DNA of 64,000 nt from Austropuccinia psidii (lineage: Eukaryota; Basidiomycota; Pucciniomycetes; Pucciniales; Sphaerophragmiaceae). A model generated the notes under the pieces. The model saw only the letters and a list, made by a program, of their open reading frames with translations. It made no database searches and was not told the origin of the DNA. The position numbers and the translations under genes are program-made. The DNA lies in assembly GCA_023105745.1 (NCBI GenBank), contig JALGQZ010000014.1, positions 4,559,888 to 4,623,887 on the forward strand, read 5' to 3'. Below, piece by piece: positions 10,507-22,034 of the stretch (positions are counted from its first letter, which is position 1; each line of letters opens with the position of its first letter).

Positions 10507-11427
10507 CTATTCAGAATCTTTGCTCAATATAGCATGGCCTTCTTGAAGAGTTTTAACAATTTTGTCCATGGGAGCTGTTAATGTTTTTATCCTCTCATGG
10601 CTTTCTTGGATTTCTGCAAACTGTTTTTGAGTTTTCTCTGCGAATTGGGCCATTTGTAACCACAGTGAATCACTTTTTAAGTTAATCTGAGGTGTAAAAA
10701 CACTGTGTGCATTCTGAGTGGGGGCAATATTTCTATTATTGGGGCTACTGATTCTAGAAGTATTTACAGCTATTACTGGATCTTGTGTACTTCTTTCACC
10801 ATGTTTAACAGCTTCTTTATTATTGCGTCTGACTCTTTCTGCCTTTGGCTGAAAGATGTCTTGTTTTTGCCCTTGTATCCTTGTCTTTTCCTGGAAAATA
10901 CCTGGGATTGTAAAGAATGGTGACTCTTGGCCACTGATCTGCTGGTGCCTTAAGAGTGTGAAGCCACTGGAGAGCTGGGTGGGTGTACTCCTTGTGAGCC
11001 TGAAGGAATCAGAGTAGGCCCTGTCTGGTTCATCTGTTCTTCTATAGCTTTGATAGTGGCTTGATTCTTCCTTATCCTGGTTTCCCTCTCCTCCAGGAGT
11101 ATGAACTGCCTGGTGATACTCCATCCTTCGGTTATTACCAGAACGCTTTTGAAAGATATCTCTTTGAGACATATCTTCTGGAAACTTGCTCCAAGTTCTG
11201 CCCAGTTTGACGCTAGGTTGAACCTCTTGTTGTCCATGTGCCATTGGAAAAGATCTTTGAGGAGGTGGTGGAGCTGAAGAACTTGATCCATATCCTTCCA
11301 GTCCTCTTGTTTGATTTTTCTGTTGAATTGGAAGGTGAATGGCATAGTGGGTATGATTTCTCTCAGTTTCTTGCCATCCACCACTGTGTCCAAGGTGTCC
11401 TCTTCTGGGTCTTCTGGTTCTAGACAA
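10507..11427 (-). pseudogene. A1 Gag ORF2 N-terminal region with coiled coil
   Basis: Only the C-terminal third looks like real protein. Residues about 255-306 form a heptad-rich helix (MAQFAEKTQKQFAEIQE, then TAPMDKIVKTLQEGHAIL). B ORF2 has an equivalent coiled coil before its capsid. The first half overlaps ORF1 in another frame and is probably just open by composition. The true start is therefore uncertain. The ORF runs into the capsid frame after a single TAG. Confidence 0.6.
10950..11393 (-). pseudogene. A1 gag ORF1 (Gag-like leader protein)
   Basis: A 147-codon frame with protein-like character (hydrophobic/charged alternation, LLKDLFQWHMDNKRF, ASNWAELGASF, EGWSITRQFILLEERE, Ser/Pro-rich end) overlaps ORF2. 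Its place and style match ORF1 of element B. Similar coding continues upstream (an acidic EPEDPEED block and a stretch ending NELARGE) but is broken by a frame change, so the start is not fixed. Passing from ORF1 to ORF2 requires a -1 shift. Function is unknown beyond its gag position. Confidence 0.5.
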
Positions 11428-12471
11428 GCCTTCTCTCCCCTCTGGCTAGTTCATTGGGATTCCAAGGTTCCTGAGGTGTAAAGGTGACATATCAGTGTTT
11501 GCAAGTAGTTAAAAACTTTATGTTCTTAGGGTATTTATCTTTGACTGTTCCTTGTACAAATTTATTGTCTACTTCTCTGGGAAATTTGCCTTTAGAGGTT
11601 ACAACTGCATTAATTATTGTAATCTTCCCTGTACAAGTGGTTTAGTTTGGTTTACCTTGTATTTATGCAGTGTTTTGTGGTTTTCTACTCCTCTGGGTGG
11701 CAATTGGTGTCCACTTCTTTGCTGTAATAAAGCTTTCACTGTGCCTATTTCTTTTTCCATTGTTGCTTTCTGGTTTTGCAGTGATCACAGGTGTACTTCC
11801 TTGTGATTGGGTTTCAAGTGGTATGAAGTTTTCTTCCATGGAATCAAAGAGGAAAAATAGGGCTTATGTCACTTAAGGCTTTTTTGAAATTCTGTTTGCA
11901 TGTCTAAGAATGCCCTATGGGCAATATATTTCTATAGCAAACAGTTGTATTATGATGGTGTAATTAAGATTATCAATTACATATCAAAAATACAGCTTTG
12001 TGGATTTATGGTATACTGTTTGTATACCAGTATCTCACAGATTAACTTGTAATTAACTAGTGTAATCTCAGAAGTGGTTATGTAATGGGCAATTTAAATT
12101 ATCAATATGTCCAACCACGCCTCTAATACTGTTATTTAGAGCAAAAGAGGTGTTCTTTTTAATTAAAAGGGAACTGTATTTATGGCTTTTTAAGTGTTTT
12201 ATCATGCAAAACAGGCCACAAAAGGATTATGGTGATTGAATTATAACAAACCATGTAAAAAATCAATATATATATATATATATAAACACAGTGGAATATA
12301 ATTATATACCACTCAAAAAAAATAATAAGATATATATTATATTTTTTTGGATAATTTTTACGCCTAAAAGAAAAACAATAATGTCAGAAATTAAGAATAT
12401 GAGAGAAAAAACTCACTTTTACATGAAAAAAGGTCTAAAAAAAGTCAAAAAACATGGCCAGGCTCCCAAAA
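11428..12471 (-). other. A1 5' leader with candidate primer-binding site
   Basis: Directly against the 5' LTR (12453-12471, minus strand) lies TTTTGGGAGCCTGGCCATG. Nearly the same string abuts the LTRs of B and C, so it is the likely primer-binding site, though the tRNA is not identified. Farther in are two short minus-strand ORFs (ATGs near 11841 and 11755) without recognisable domains, and a stretch around 12000-12050 resembling the start of B/C/H LTRs. A TA dinucleotide run lies near 12268-12283. Confidence 0.6.
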
Positions 12472-13887
12472 TGTCAGGCTGAGTCCATGATAGAGTAAGT
12501 AAAATGGTATATAAAGCTCTTACTTCGACTGCTAAGAAGATAAAAATTGATTAAAAAGGTTTTGAAGAGTATTTCAGGGCTTTGCTAAAGGATTTTAGTG
12601 GTGGTGAGCACTGTTGGAAGCCCTGGGTGCAATAATTATCTGTTGGGTTACAATAATAACTACTTCACTACTTAAGATTAGAATTTTACCTAATTATTTT
12701 CCAAGGGTATAGCTGTTTTGGACAGTTTTACTATGTAAACATTCAAGAGAAGGATGAGAAAACCTTTCCTTCTGGAGAAAAGGCCTCCTTTTATCCTAAA
12801 ATGGGATGGAATGGCCCTCTAGACCATCCATGTAGACGAAGTGAAGGTTTTTCACTTCAGAGTACTGGCTTGTGGTTTCCACAAAGATCTATACACTTTA
12901 TTGGGCTCATATGTGGCTTTAAAACCCCATTCAGGCAGTTTTCACTCATAGAGGGTGAAGAATTTCATCTGGGGAGCACACATCCCTCTTCTGACGTGTA
13001 TGACACCTAGAATGCTGTACAGAACCTGTATGGGACCCCAGTATTGAATGAGATATGAGGTATTGAAGTATAAACATTTCTCTTTGTCTGTTTGACACCT
13101 CATAATCATAGTTGTGGGATATTATCCCACAGAAAAGGTGTTTTGGCCTAACTGTGGGATTTTACCATTAAGACTGATATAGCTTTTTCAGTAATTAAGA
13201 TATTGAGCTCAAAGTTGGTTCATTGGGTAGCCCTGGATAGTATCTACACAAGGATACATAATTTGATATGGGTAACATTAAATATGGCAAAGGTACACCA
13301 TGTACAAATTTTGTTATTCAGATATACTATTTTCTCAATATTTGTATGGAGCTTGTTTGCTCCATAACTTTTGTTCTAGATGAGATATGGGGAAATAAAA
13401 GGCACCATCAGATAGCCCTGATTTTTCTATTTCCAAAAACACCACACTTTAAGTATCCCACACTAGTACTGTAGAAGTTATATGTGAGGTGAATAATTTG
13501 TTCACCCTTATTTGACCTTATTTTGGCCATAACTTGTGTAATTTTGGTGTTAGCTCAATTTGGCTGGTACCACAGGATAGCCCTGACTTAGAGCTTTAAT
13601 CGGAACACCCATTTTCTGGGGTTAACCCTCTTCTTCTGGATTTCAGATGAGGGTTGAAAATCAAGGTTTATGCTCTGCAACAACTTTGAGCAGGAATAAA
13701 TTCTTTATTCTTTCTCCTATGATGATGGGACTTGTATATTTGGAAAAAAAGTTAGTTTACTCTTTCTTGTGATACCTTTTGAGCTTATTTGGCTCAGCTC
13801 AATGTTTTGGTGGTATCTTAGCTTTATGATTGCTTTAAGGTATTTGGCTGTCATGCTTGTGCTTTGGGTTTGAGTCACAGGCTAAAA
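12472..13887 (-). repeat. A1 5' LTR
   Basis: It aligns with the A1 3' LTR over its full length. The inner end is the intact TGTCAG seen on the plus strand. The outer end should be CTGACA but reads CTAAAA, followed by poly-A. The palindrome described for the other copy is preserved exactly. Confidence 0.9.
13113..13131. promoter_or_regulatory. LTR palindrome, copy 2
   Basis: This is the same perfect 9-bp-arm dyad as in the 3' LTR, unchanged although neighbouring LTR sequence differs. Confidence 0.65.
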
Positions 13888-16829
13888 AAAAGGTAAAAAA
13901 AAATTATTTGATTGCTCATAGGCTAATAATAGCCTCAATTATATAGTGTTTTAACCAAAATACTAGGCAAAAGGGGTTATTGAAGCTCATTTCAGCACTT
14001 TTTTGAGAAGAAAGGGGTTTTCCTCTTTCTTGATGAGTATGTTCCCTTTGTCTTAATAGAATTAATTAATTATATTTTACTTGAGCTCAATTTTATTGGT
14101 GTAGGTCTCATTCTGACATTTAATTTGGAATGGTACCTACTTTTACTTGAAACTTGGAAACATCACAAAAGAAATATTTAGTCTCAATCACTTTTCAGTT
14201 GGTATAATGCCACACACAATCATTATCATGGAAAACTTATCAAAGCAATTCTTATCAAGAAATTATGAGATTCAGAAATATCAAAAGTAGCTATTATTTA
14301 ATTTCAAACTATAAATTTCTTCAGTTCACAATTGAGCTTTGAAGATGGTATAGTATCACCATTGCTTATAATTTCCATTAAAAATATATTTAATTAGGAC
14401 GGAGAAGGTTATAATTGTTTCTGTCACAATAAAATAAGATAGTAAACTCAAATAAAAGTATCTACTGCGTGTTAGTTTTTTATGAGAGTGCTTGTTAACA
14501 GTCATTATTGCAATGAAAACCACTTTTATTCAAGTGCGCATAGTTGCACAGGAAACTACCCCTGTTTGCACATAGTGTAAGAGAGGAACAATTGAATTTT
14601 GCCAGTTCATCCACAAACACTGTCTTTAACAAAAAAAATCAAGAAATTGTTTTCTTCTGAGTTTTTTTCACAAAAACTATATTTGTACTAGTTTTTTGAA
14701 AACCTATTTTTGTACCAGTCTTTTTCAAAAAAACTATTTTTGTAGCAGTTTTTTTTCAAAGGAATATATTTTTGTACTAGTTGTTTTCAAAAAACTATTT
14801 TTGTAAAAAAAAAATTGTACTAGTTTTTTTCAAAAAGCCATTTTATTATTTATTAGAAAAGCTGTTTTTTTGACTAGTTTTTTCCAATTAACTTTTTATA
14901 TAGTAGTATTTTCAAAAAACTGTTTTTTTAGTGGTTTCTTTAAAACACTATCTTTTGCTATTCTTCCAAAGGTCTTTCAAAAAACACAATTTTCAAATAT
15001 TTTTGCAAAAACAAAATTTAACTAATTTCTTCAAAAATGACTTTTTTCAAATAAGGTAGTTTTCTGGAAAAAGAACAATTTTTTCAATTTCACCCTTTTT
15101 TTAGTGTGAAAACTTCTTTTTGTAAAGGAAAACAGCTAGATTTTTAACATAAAAAGACTTCTTTATAATTTTAGAAGAAAAATTTATTTTTCTAGGAAAG
15201 CTTTCCCCAGTAACTTTTTATTTTTGAAATGCTGGTTTTTTCTCCAAAATATATATTTCTTTTCAAAGAAACTTTTTTCAAAAAAACTAAGCTCTCAGAA
15301 AAAAATGATTTTTTCAAGAAAATATTTTTCTGTTGAAAGAGCATATTTCTTTTCAAGTAGAACTATATTTTTCAGAAAATCTATTCTTTTTTTCAAAAAA
15401 AAACTGAGACCTCCCAAAAGACTTTTGCAAAGAGTCATTTTTTTGCGAAATACATAGTTCCTCTCAAAACCTGTAATTCTATTCAAACTGAGTCATTTGA
15501 TTTGAATCTCCAACTTTGAAACAAGAAAAAAACCTTTTTTTCAAAAACAACCAATGGCATTCAAATTACTAAAAAAAGGTTTTTCTACTAAGTAAAGTTT
15601 TCTTTCAAAAAACTCTGAGTTTTCTGGAGAAAAAAAAATATTTTTTTCAACAAAAAGACTTTTTTAAAATTATTCTCATCATTACCCAAGTTAAAAGACT
15701 TTTCTTATCCAAAAATTAACTTTAGAAACCCTTTTTGAGCTCAAAAAAATATGAAAATTCAAAAGGAATCCTAGACTATCACTGACTTTATAAAATTTGA
15801 AAATTATAATGGGATTATTCAAAAAGAAAATTCATAGTTCTCATAGAAAAACTAAACTTTAATCTCTTTGGTTAACACCTAAATTCACAAATACTATTTA
15901 TCAATCTTTCATAAAGATATTAATTCACATGTGTGAAGAACATGATATTTTGTATCAGGAAAATCCTAGTTTATAGCTTCTTTTATTTATACAATTCACC
16001 AAAAATCAGAAGAGTATTAATTTTATAGTATCTATTTAATTATTTATTGCTCAAAGCTTGTTTTGACATGCAAAACTATGTTATTCTCCTCAATTTCTTG
16101 AGGGTATCAATTAATTTACTTTCAGTAATCTCAATAAGTACTCTTCTCTTCTATAAATTCAATTTGGTTCTATTAAACAGTTGGGAATTTCTTTTGTTTC
16201 AGTTTCCTGAAAAAAATCTAAATACTAACTTCAGTAAATTTTCAGAACACAAAATGGATTTACATTTATTATCTCATGGATAATTTCTTCATTTATGTTG
16301 GATAGTCTTGTAAATTATTCTAAATTAAAATTCCTGACCATTCTGTAAATTAAAGGAAGGGAAAGCCTACTTTTTGGAAGTCTAAACCTCTAGAACAACG
16401 GTTAGTCAAATTTATATTTTTGGTGTTGTTCACTTTTGGATGCTTTTATCATTATAATTGAGTCCTTCTCTTGAGAGAAATGAAAACACTGTATTTCCAC
16501 CTAATAGGAATAAAACAGGAATATTCAAGTGATGTCATGGTACAAATAAAGTCACATATTAAGAACAATCAAAGTATTCCAAAGAGCTCTCCTGGTCATA
16601 ATGAGTGACTGGCCAGCAAGTTACACCAAAACTTGACTGATGTGTGAATTTCTTTGGAGGTAAAGGCAGTTTCCACCTCTTCATTTCTTTAAATTGTATG
16701 ATTTAAGTAATTATTCAATCTTGGTACATTTCTGTGAAGAAAAGGAGCAGATTGTCTTGAAAACTCATTTTTCAATGATATTATTTTAATAATTTGTTTA
16801 ATATATTCTTTTCAATTCAATTCTTGCTT
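13888..16829. other. AT-rich non-coding stretch
   Basis: No coding region is supported. Short open frames rich in Phe, Lys and Ser (for example around 15224-15486 on both strands) arise from the T/A-rich minisatellite and are not proteins. The right part (16500-16829) may be diverged continuation of the C gag remnant. Confidence 0.5.
14641..15660. repeat. Degenerate T/A-rich minisatellite
   Basis: Units of about 30-37 bases share the core TTTTCAAAAAACTATTTTTG followed by TACTAGT. At least eight recognisable copies lie between 14660 and 14960. The array then continues as a looser mixture of TTTTTCAAAAAA and ACTTTT blocks. The TTTTC/GAAAA symmetry makes many units partly self-complementary. 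It looks like an old local duplication array. No gene is associated. Confidence 0.65.
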
Positions 16830-17912
16830 TATTAATCTTTTCTACTTGTTCTTTGAAAATAGCTGCATCATGATCAGTTTAATTCTCCAATTTTTGATCT
16901 TGTAATCTTAAATCTTTTGATTTTTGAGTGATAAAAGAAATAGAATTGGCATCTGGATGATTAATAAATGTAAATTCTAATTAAATTCTTTCACAAATAT
17001 GCATCAAAGACAGAATATTGTCTTTATTTACGTTCTCCAGTCCCATAATGAGCTTTTGTGACTCTTTCACCTGCAAAATATCTCTACCCAACCTTTTTTG
17101 GATAGATTCAGAAGTGTTAAGCTTTTTGTAAATCTCTTTATTACCTGTTTCAAAGTGAGATACAAGCTTGAAAACCTTAACTCCTTTGCAGAGGATTTAT
17201 TAATTCTTTCCTCCTCTATGATTTTGCATTCCATTAATGGTCTTGCCATATTGAACACATTTTCCATGGCTGTCCTTTCCTTCTTTGGAATTCTGTAGCT
17301 CTGAGGGTAGGGATTTCCCTTTGCCTTTACCTTTTGCTTTCCCTTATGGTTGTTCTTTGGGGATTTCTTGACTGTTTTTGCTGCTTGTTGAGGGTTGGGG
17401 AGCTTCCAGAGGTATTTCTTCCTTCTTTTGGGAAAACTCTTATTTCTTCTCCTCTGAAAAAAGCCTTTAGTTTTTCAACCAAGATTTTTCTCATTCGTAC
17501 CTGTCCCTTGCAAGACATAGTTGTCCAGCATTTCAGAAGTTCTTGTGTTTTTTGGGTGCAAGAGCGTATTCACTTAAAGGTAAGAATTTCTTGTACTTAT
17601 CCACAATCCAGGAAGAAGTTCCCACTCCTGCTTCTTTTATGCCATAAAAAAGTTCTTGTACTGAGACAGTTATGTCTCTACTTCTGCTTGTTGGAAGTTG
17701 TTCATATCTGACAACAGGAACAGCAGTTATGTTGGCTTCTGGACCATTGAGGAGAGTTTTATACCTTCTGGATAACCTCTGGAAACTTGTGAAAGCTCTG
17801 GAATCTTTCATTTGTGTCTCTCCTCTGGGCTGCAATTCTTGTCTTTGGAATTTTTGACTTGAATTTCCTGGTCCAGATCCATTTTATTGGATGGAATAGT
17901 TGCTTCTACTTC
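16830..17912 (-). pseudogene. Family C gag ORF1/ORF2 remnant
   Basis: The minus-strand start aligns with B ORF1: EATIPSNKMDLDQE versus EATIQSNQMDVDKE, and SPEERHK versus LPQERHI. Farther on, NPYPQSYRIPK and VFNMARPLMECKI match B ([24 protein letters not shown]). Stops and frame changes break it; one stop replaces the Trp found in B. Past 17040 there is a weak coiled-coil-like stretch resembling the start of B ORF2, then similarity fades. The initiator Met codon of B is GTA here. The gene abuts the C LTR with only about 20 bases between, so primer-binding site, leader and first exon are missing. Confidence 0.75.
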
Positions 17913-17930
17913 TAGTAAGAGTCATTTCAT

Positions 17931-20037
17931 AGGGCTTTTCTATGAAACTCTTGATAATAGTAACAGATATTAAGAGTACTATCACTGTCATCAGCAGTAT
18001 ATATAGTATACTGAAATATCATAACCACAAATCAATATAATTATTAAAAATAACTATATATAAAAAATTGATTATTATTAAGTAATTTAATAATGAAAAA
18101 TCTTAATAATTATGATAAACTATAATCATTCTATTATAGTTATAGTCACTGACAGTTATGATAATAATTAGAAGATTATATGCGGAAAATATCAATATTT
18201 AACCACTTATAAGTAATATAAATATTATATATAAAAGAAATATCACACACACTGTGCAGAGATAATTCTTATAGAAAAATTATATATAAAAAAATAATAC
18301 TACGGAAAAATGAGATAGAACTTTGTAGGCACCTCACTTAGAATATTTGTTTGATACAACAAGTCAAATGAAAAAATTTATAGTATAAAATGATGCTTAA
18401 AGGTTAATATTTTGAAACTTGAACCATGTTTTATGTTAAAAAATAAGATTTATGAGTTTTTAAGAAGAATTTGTGGATTTGGAAGGATATTTATAACAAT
18501 AATTTCATAAAATAAAGTGTATTATTGGTGATTACAACAATAATATGATTTCTATTATTTAACTTATTTAATTTAAGACTTCTGAAGAATATAATACTAA
18601 AAAAATACTTTTAATAATAAGACTTTCTATATTGAATAAAACTTTACCTGTTTGAATTTCTAATATTATTGGAATGATAATTGGTTATTGGCAAAAAAGT
18701 GATGTAAAGGCTTTCCTTATGAATGCAGAGAAGCTCTCATGAGCCATAATTGATAAAGAGGGTGTTCTCAGGTCAAAAATGAAAAACCATGCTTAGAAAT
18801 AAGGTTTTTAGCTTAAATTAACTTATTTTGAATTCAAATTTAATGCTATCAGTGTTATTCTGAACTCCAAGTAACTTTCATCACCTTTTGAATTAATTGT
18901 TTTACATTTCAATATAAAACAAGTTTCTTTATATTAGGTTTTGTGACATGAATATCTTAAAGATACAGTTTCAAGCAGAAATATCTTGAATTGAGATTTT
19001 AATCAATTTTTAAATAAATCTCAATATTCTCTAAGAATAATTAAAAAGGTTGATTTAACGGCTAATTACCAATTAAACCTTTTTGAAAAGATGATTAAGA
19101 TGTAATTTATACACAGATGAAATTAAATTGTAAGCTGTGTGAAGGCTTCAAGCAGATTAATTGAGAATTGGGTTTTGAATGAATTTTTGAAGTTATTGCT
19201 ATTTTTCCATGTAAAATAGCAATACACAGCAAACCTTAACTTTTTATAAGGTTTTAAAACCTATAAATTTAAATTTTTAAGGTCATTTGAGCTTTGAAAG
19301 TTCTTGAAATCTTAATAAAAAGCTTGCATATTGGGATTTACACTTTGAAAGCTTGTGGTTCCTGTCCAAATTGGGATGAAACAAGTTTAAACTTTGATGT
19401 CTTATGAACTTCTAATCTTAAAATTTAAATCAGATTGAAAATACTCCAATACAGGTGGACAGCCTTATTTTCTCCTTGCATATCTTAAAATCTGGGTACT
19501 CTAGCTCTATTTGGTCTTTTTCCTTTTTCCCACCATTCTGTGTGGGTTTAACTGTTTAATATGTTTAAAGCCATACTATGGCCTTAAGCCACTTTAAATA
19601 GAGCTCATGCAGGATTTACATTCTGTATGTAAAATCCTTAGCCAATTCAGTAAATATACACAACACCTCAATTTCAACTAAAATGTTCGTAAGTTTTCAT
19701 AAATGTTATGCAAATTTAAATTTAAGCTTGTTTAAGCTTAAGTTTAACAATTTAAAGAGGTTTTAAAGAATCTGCAATTGTAATGTGATATTCTTAAATC
19801 TTCTAATAACATAAGAAATATCCATTTTGGGGTAGTACACCCTAGGGGTATACCCTAGGTTAATCTTTTTGTAGAATCCAAAAATGTCGTAATAATTATA
19901 GCTTTTTTTATCAAAAATAAGGTTATATTTATGCTTGTTTTTGAATTCAGTTGATAGGTTTGTTTAAGACTAAAATAACTGTAAAAATACTTCCTTGTGG
20001 ACTTATGGGTATGTCATAAATATCTCACAGGCTCACA
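17931..20037 (-). mobile_element. Family C LTR, copy 1
   Basis: On the minus strand it begins TGTGAGCCTGTGAGATAT with a CATACCC box, matching the start of the B LTR, and ends near AGTTTCATAG as the B LTR does. Internally it matches 20754-22034 and, more weakly, the B LTR in reverse. Examples are a TTTGTGGATTT block and a CCCTAGG block. It is about 2.1 kb. The element is minus-strand, since gag fragments follow downstream. Confidence 0.75.
19841..19859. other. Hairpin in C LTR
   Basis: CCTAGGGGTATACCCTAGG has perfect 7-bp arms around GTATA. Only one half is recognisable in the B LTR at the equivalent place, so conservation is weak. Confidence 0.45.
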
Positions 20038-20735
20038 CATTTCATGTCAATTTAAAGCACTTTGACCAATAAATTTGTTGAATTCACCTGCTGAACCTTT
20101 CAATGGTGTCTTTGTGAGTAAAAACTTTGTTCTTGCGTTGGTTTAAATTTCAAAACTTGACTTTGAGATGCTAAAGCCAGAAGAGCTTTCTCTGAGAGAT
20201 GATGCTAGAATCAAAAGAATGTGAGTTTTTCATATTAATATAGTATAATAAAAAGAACTTATCAACTAAGGTTATTGAAGAAAGTTGTTTTGAAGAAATT
20301 TATGGGCAATTATGTCAAAAATAAATAAAATTGTCTAAATTTTAAATAAAAACATTTTTTAGTTAGGATTTTCAATTTTTAATAATTTTTTATTTCATTT
20401 TTTATTTTCTTGAAAGAAATAATAATTATGCAATTAATAAATTGTTGATCAAAATTATATTATTATTAACTTTATACTGAAATAACTCAAATAATAAATT
20501 TCAAGTTTTTAATTTGGAAAGCCACTAGTTAGACAATAGCAATTTATTCCAAATCACCCAATAGTATATTGTTTCAAGCTATAATCTTCAGAAAAATAAA
20601 TTTATTCGTATTATAAAGATCATTCATAAGCAATAAGTCCAAAAAAGGCAAATATAAGAAAATATGGCAATTTTATGTCAAAACTAAGTAAAAAATATCT
20701 ATAATATGTTATATCTCTTGAAAATTGGTTAGAAT
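20038..20735 (-). other. Short internal segment between two C LTRs
   Basis: About 0.7 kb of AT-rich DNA lies between two same-orientation C LTRs. I see no coding. It is either the leftover of a deleted internal region or the minimal interior of a non-autonomous element. Confidence 0.4.
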
Positions 20736-20753
20736 CATGGTCAGGCCCCCAAA
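20736..20753 (-). promoter_or_regulatory. Family C primer-binding site candidate
   Basis: On the minus strand TTTGGGGGCCTGACCATG abuts the LTR end. It differs by two bases from the string at the same place in element B. Confidence 0.6.
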
Positions 20754-22034
20754 CCTTAGGTTTTTCTATGAAACTCTTGATAGTAGTATCAAATATCAAG
20801 AGTACTGTGACTGTCCACAGTAGAAAATATAATATAATTAGATATTATAGCCACAAATTAATATAATTATTAGAAATACTTATATATATGTATAATAAAT
20901 CATTTTTGAATGATTTAATAAGAAAAGATCTGAGTAATTATAATAAATTATAATTATTCTATTATTATTATAGTGACTGAAATTCATAATAATAAGAAAT
21001 ATAAAAGCTCTTAATGAGACAATTATATGTAGAAAATATTAATATTCAACCACTTATAAATAAGAGAAATATCATACAGACTGTGGTAAGATACATCTTA
21101 TAGAGAAATTTCATATAAGAAACTAATACTAGATAAAGAATATATATAGATTCAGAGAAAACTTACTCATAATATTTCTTTCATACATTAAGTCAAACAA
21201 CAACAGTTATAGTATTAAGTACTGTTTATAAGTCAAAGACATTTCAAAAACAAATATTCAAAAGAAATAAAATAACCATTTTATGATAAAATAAGGTTTA
21301 AGCGTTTTTAAGGGAAATTTGTGGATTTAAAAGGTAGTTTAATAGAGTGATTTTGTATAATGAGATTTATTATTGATGATTATAACAATGAAATATAATT
21401 CTGTAGTTTCAATTCTTTATTTGTAATTTATGAAAATTAAAATAACGTAAGAATTTCTTCAAAATATAAGATTCTATCTTGAATAAAATATTGCCTGGTT
21501 AAAGTGTTTAGTTCATTGAATGATTGATTATGGACAAAAAAAGCAGTCTAAATGCTCTTTTTATGCCTTCAGAGCATCTCTCTTGATATATAAGGATATA
21601 GAGGGCATTCTCTAATTGAAACTGAACAACCACGCTTAGAAATACTTTGCTTAACTTGAGGTAACTTATTTTTCATTCCAATTTAAAGCTACAAGTATTA
21701 TACTTAATTCCAAGTAGCTTCAATCCTCTTTTAGATGAATTCTTTTGAGTTTTAATATGATATAAGTTTTTTTATATTAAATTTCATCAAATTAAAATGT
21801 AAAAATAAAGTTTCAAGTGAAATATATAAAACTGGATTTTTGATGAATTTTTAATGAAATCTTAATTTTCTTTCAGAATAATTAAGAGAGCTAATTTCAA
21901 GGCTAATTACAGATTAATGCTGTTGAAAAAAGATACTTAAGATTGAATTTTTAAACAGATAACACTTAATTCTAATATGTGTGAAATTTGCATGAAAATC
22001 CATTAAGAATTGGATTTTTAATGAGTTTCTGAAG
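20754..22034 (-). mobile_element. Family C LTR, copy 2, cut by element B
   Basis: It aligns with copy 1 from its inner end (CTATGAAACTCTTGATAGTA) through the block ending TTTTTGAAG/TTTCTGAAG. It stops exactly where the B 5' LTR starts. The missing outer part (equivalent of 19195-20037) is not found on the far side of B, which argues against a simple insertion. Confidence 0.75.

Larger units (their letters stand above)
2383..13887 (-). mobile_element. Element A1: Ty3/gypsy LTR retrotransposon with both LTRs, decayed
   Basis: Two LTRs of about 1.41 kb in direct orientation flank a minus-strand gag-pol in the order gag ORF1, gag ORF2, zinc knuckle, protease, RT, RNase H, integrase, chromodomain. 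The lower LTR has a perfect inverted terminal pair TGTCAG/CTGACA. The outer end of the upper LTR has decayed to CTAAAA. A solo LTR of another family splits the integrase gene. Flanks are A-rich on both sides, so a target-site duplication cannot be read. Catalytic residues of RT, RNase H and integrase are altered and several stops are present, so the copy is dead. A2 at the right end of the window is the same family and served as comparison. Confidence 0.93.

Noticed and set aside
2378..13892. Target-site duplication AAAAA around A1
   Set aside because: Both flanks are A-rich and the outer 5' LTR end is mutated, so the match is not informative.
15224..15486. Frames on both strands in the minisatellite
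   Set aside because: Phe/Lys/Ser-rich translations on both strands reflect repeat composition.
14641..15660. Possible CRISPR-like repeat array
   Set aside because: Units are degenerate and contiguous, with no constant repeat alternating with unique spacers, and the genome is eukaryotic.
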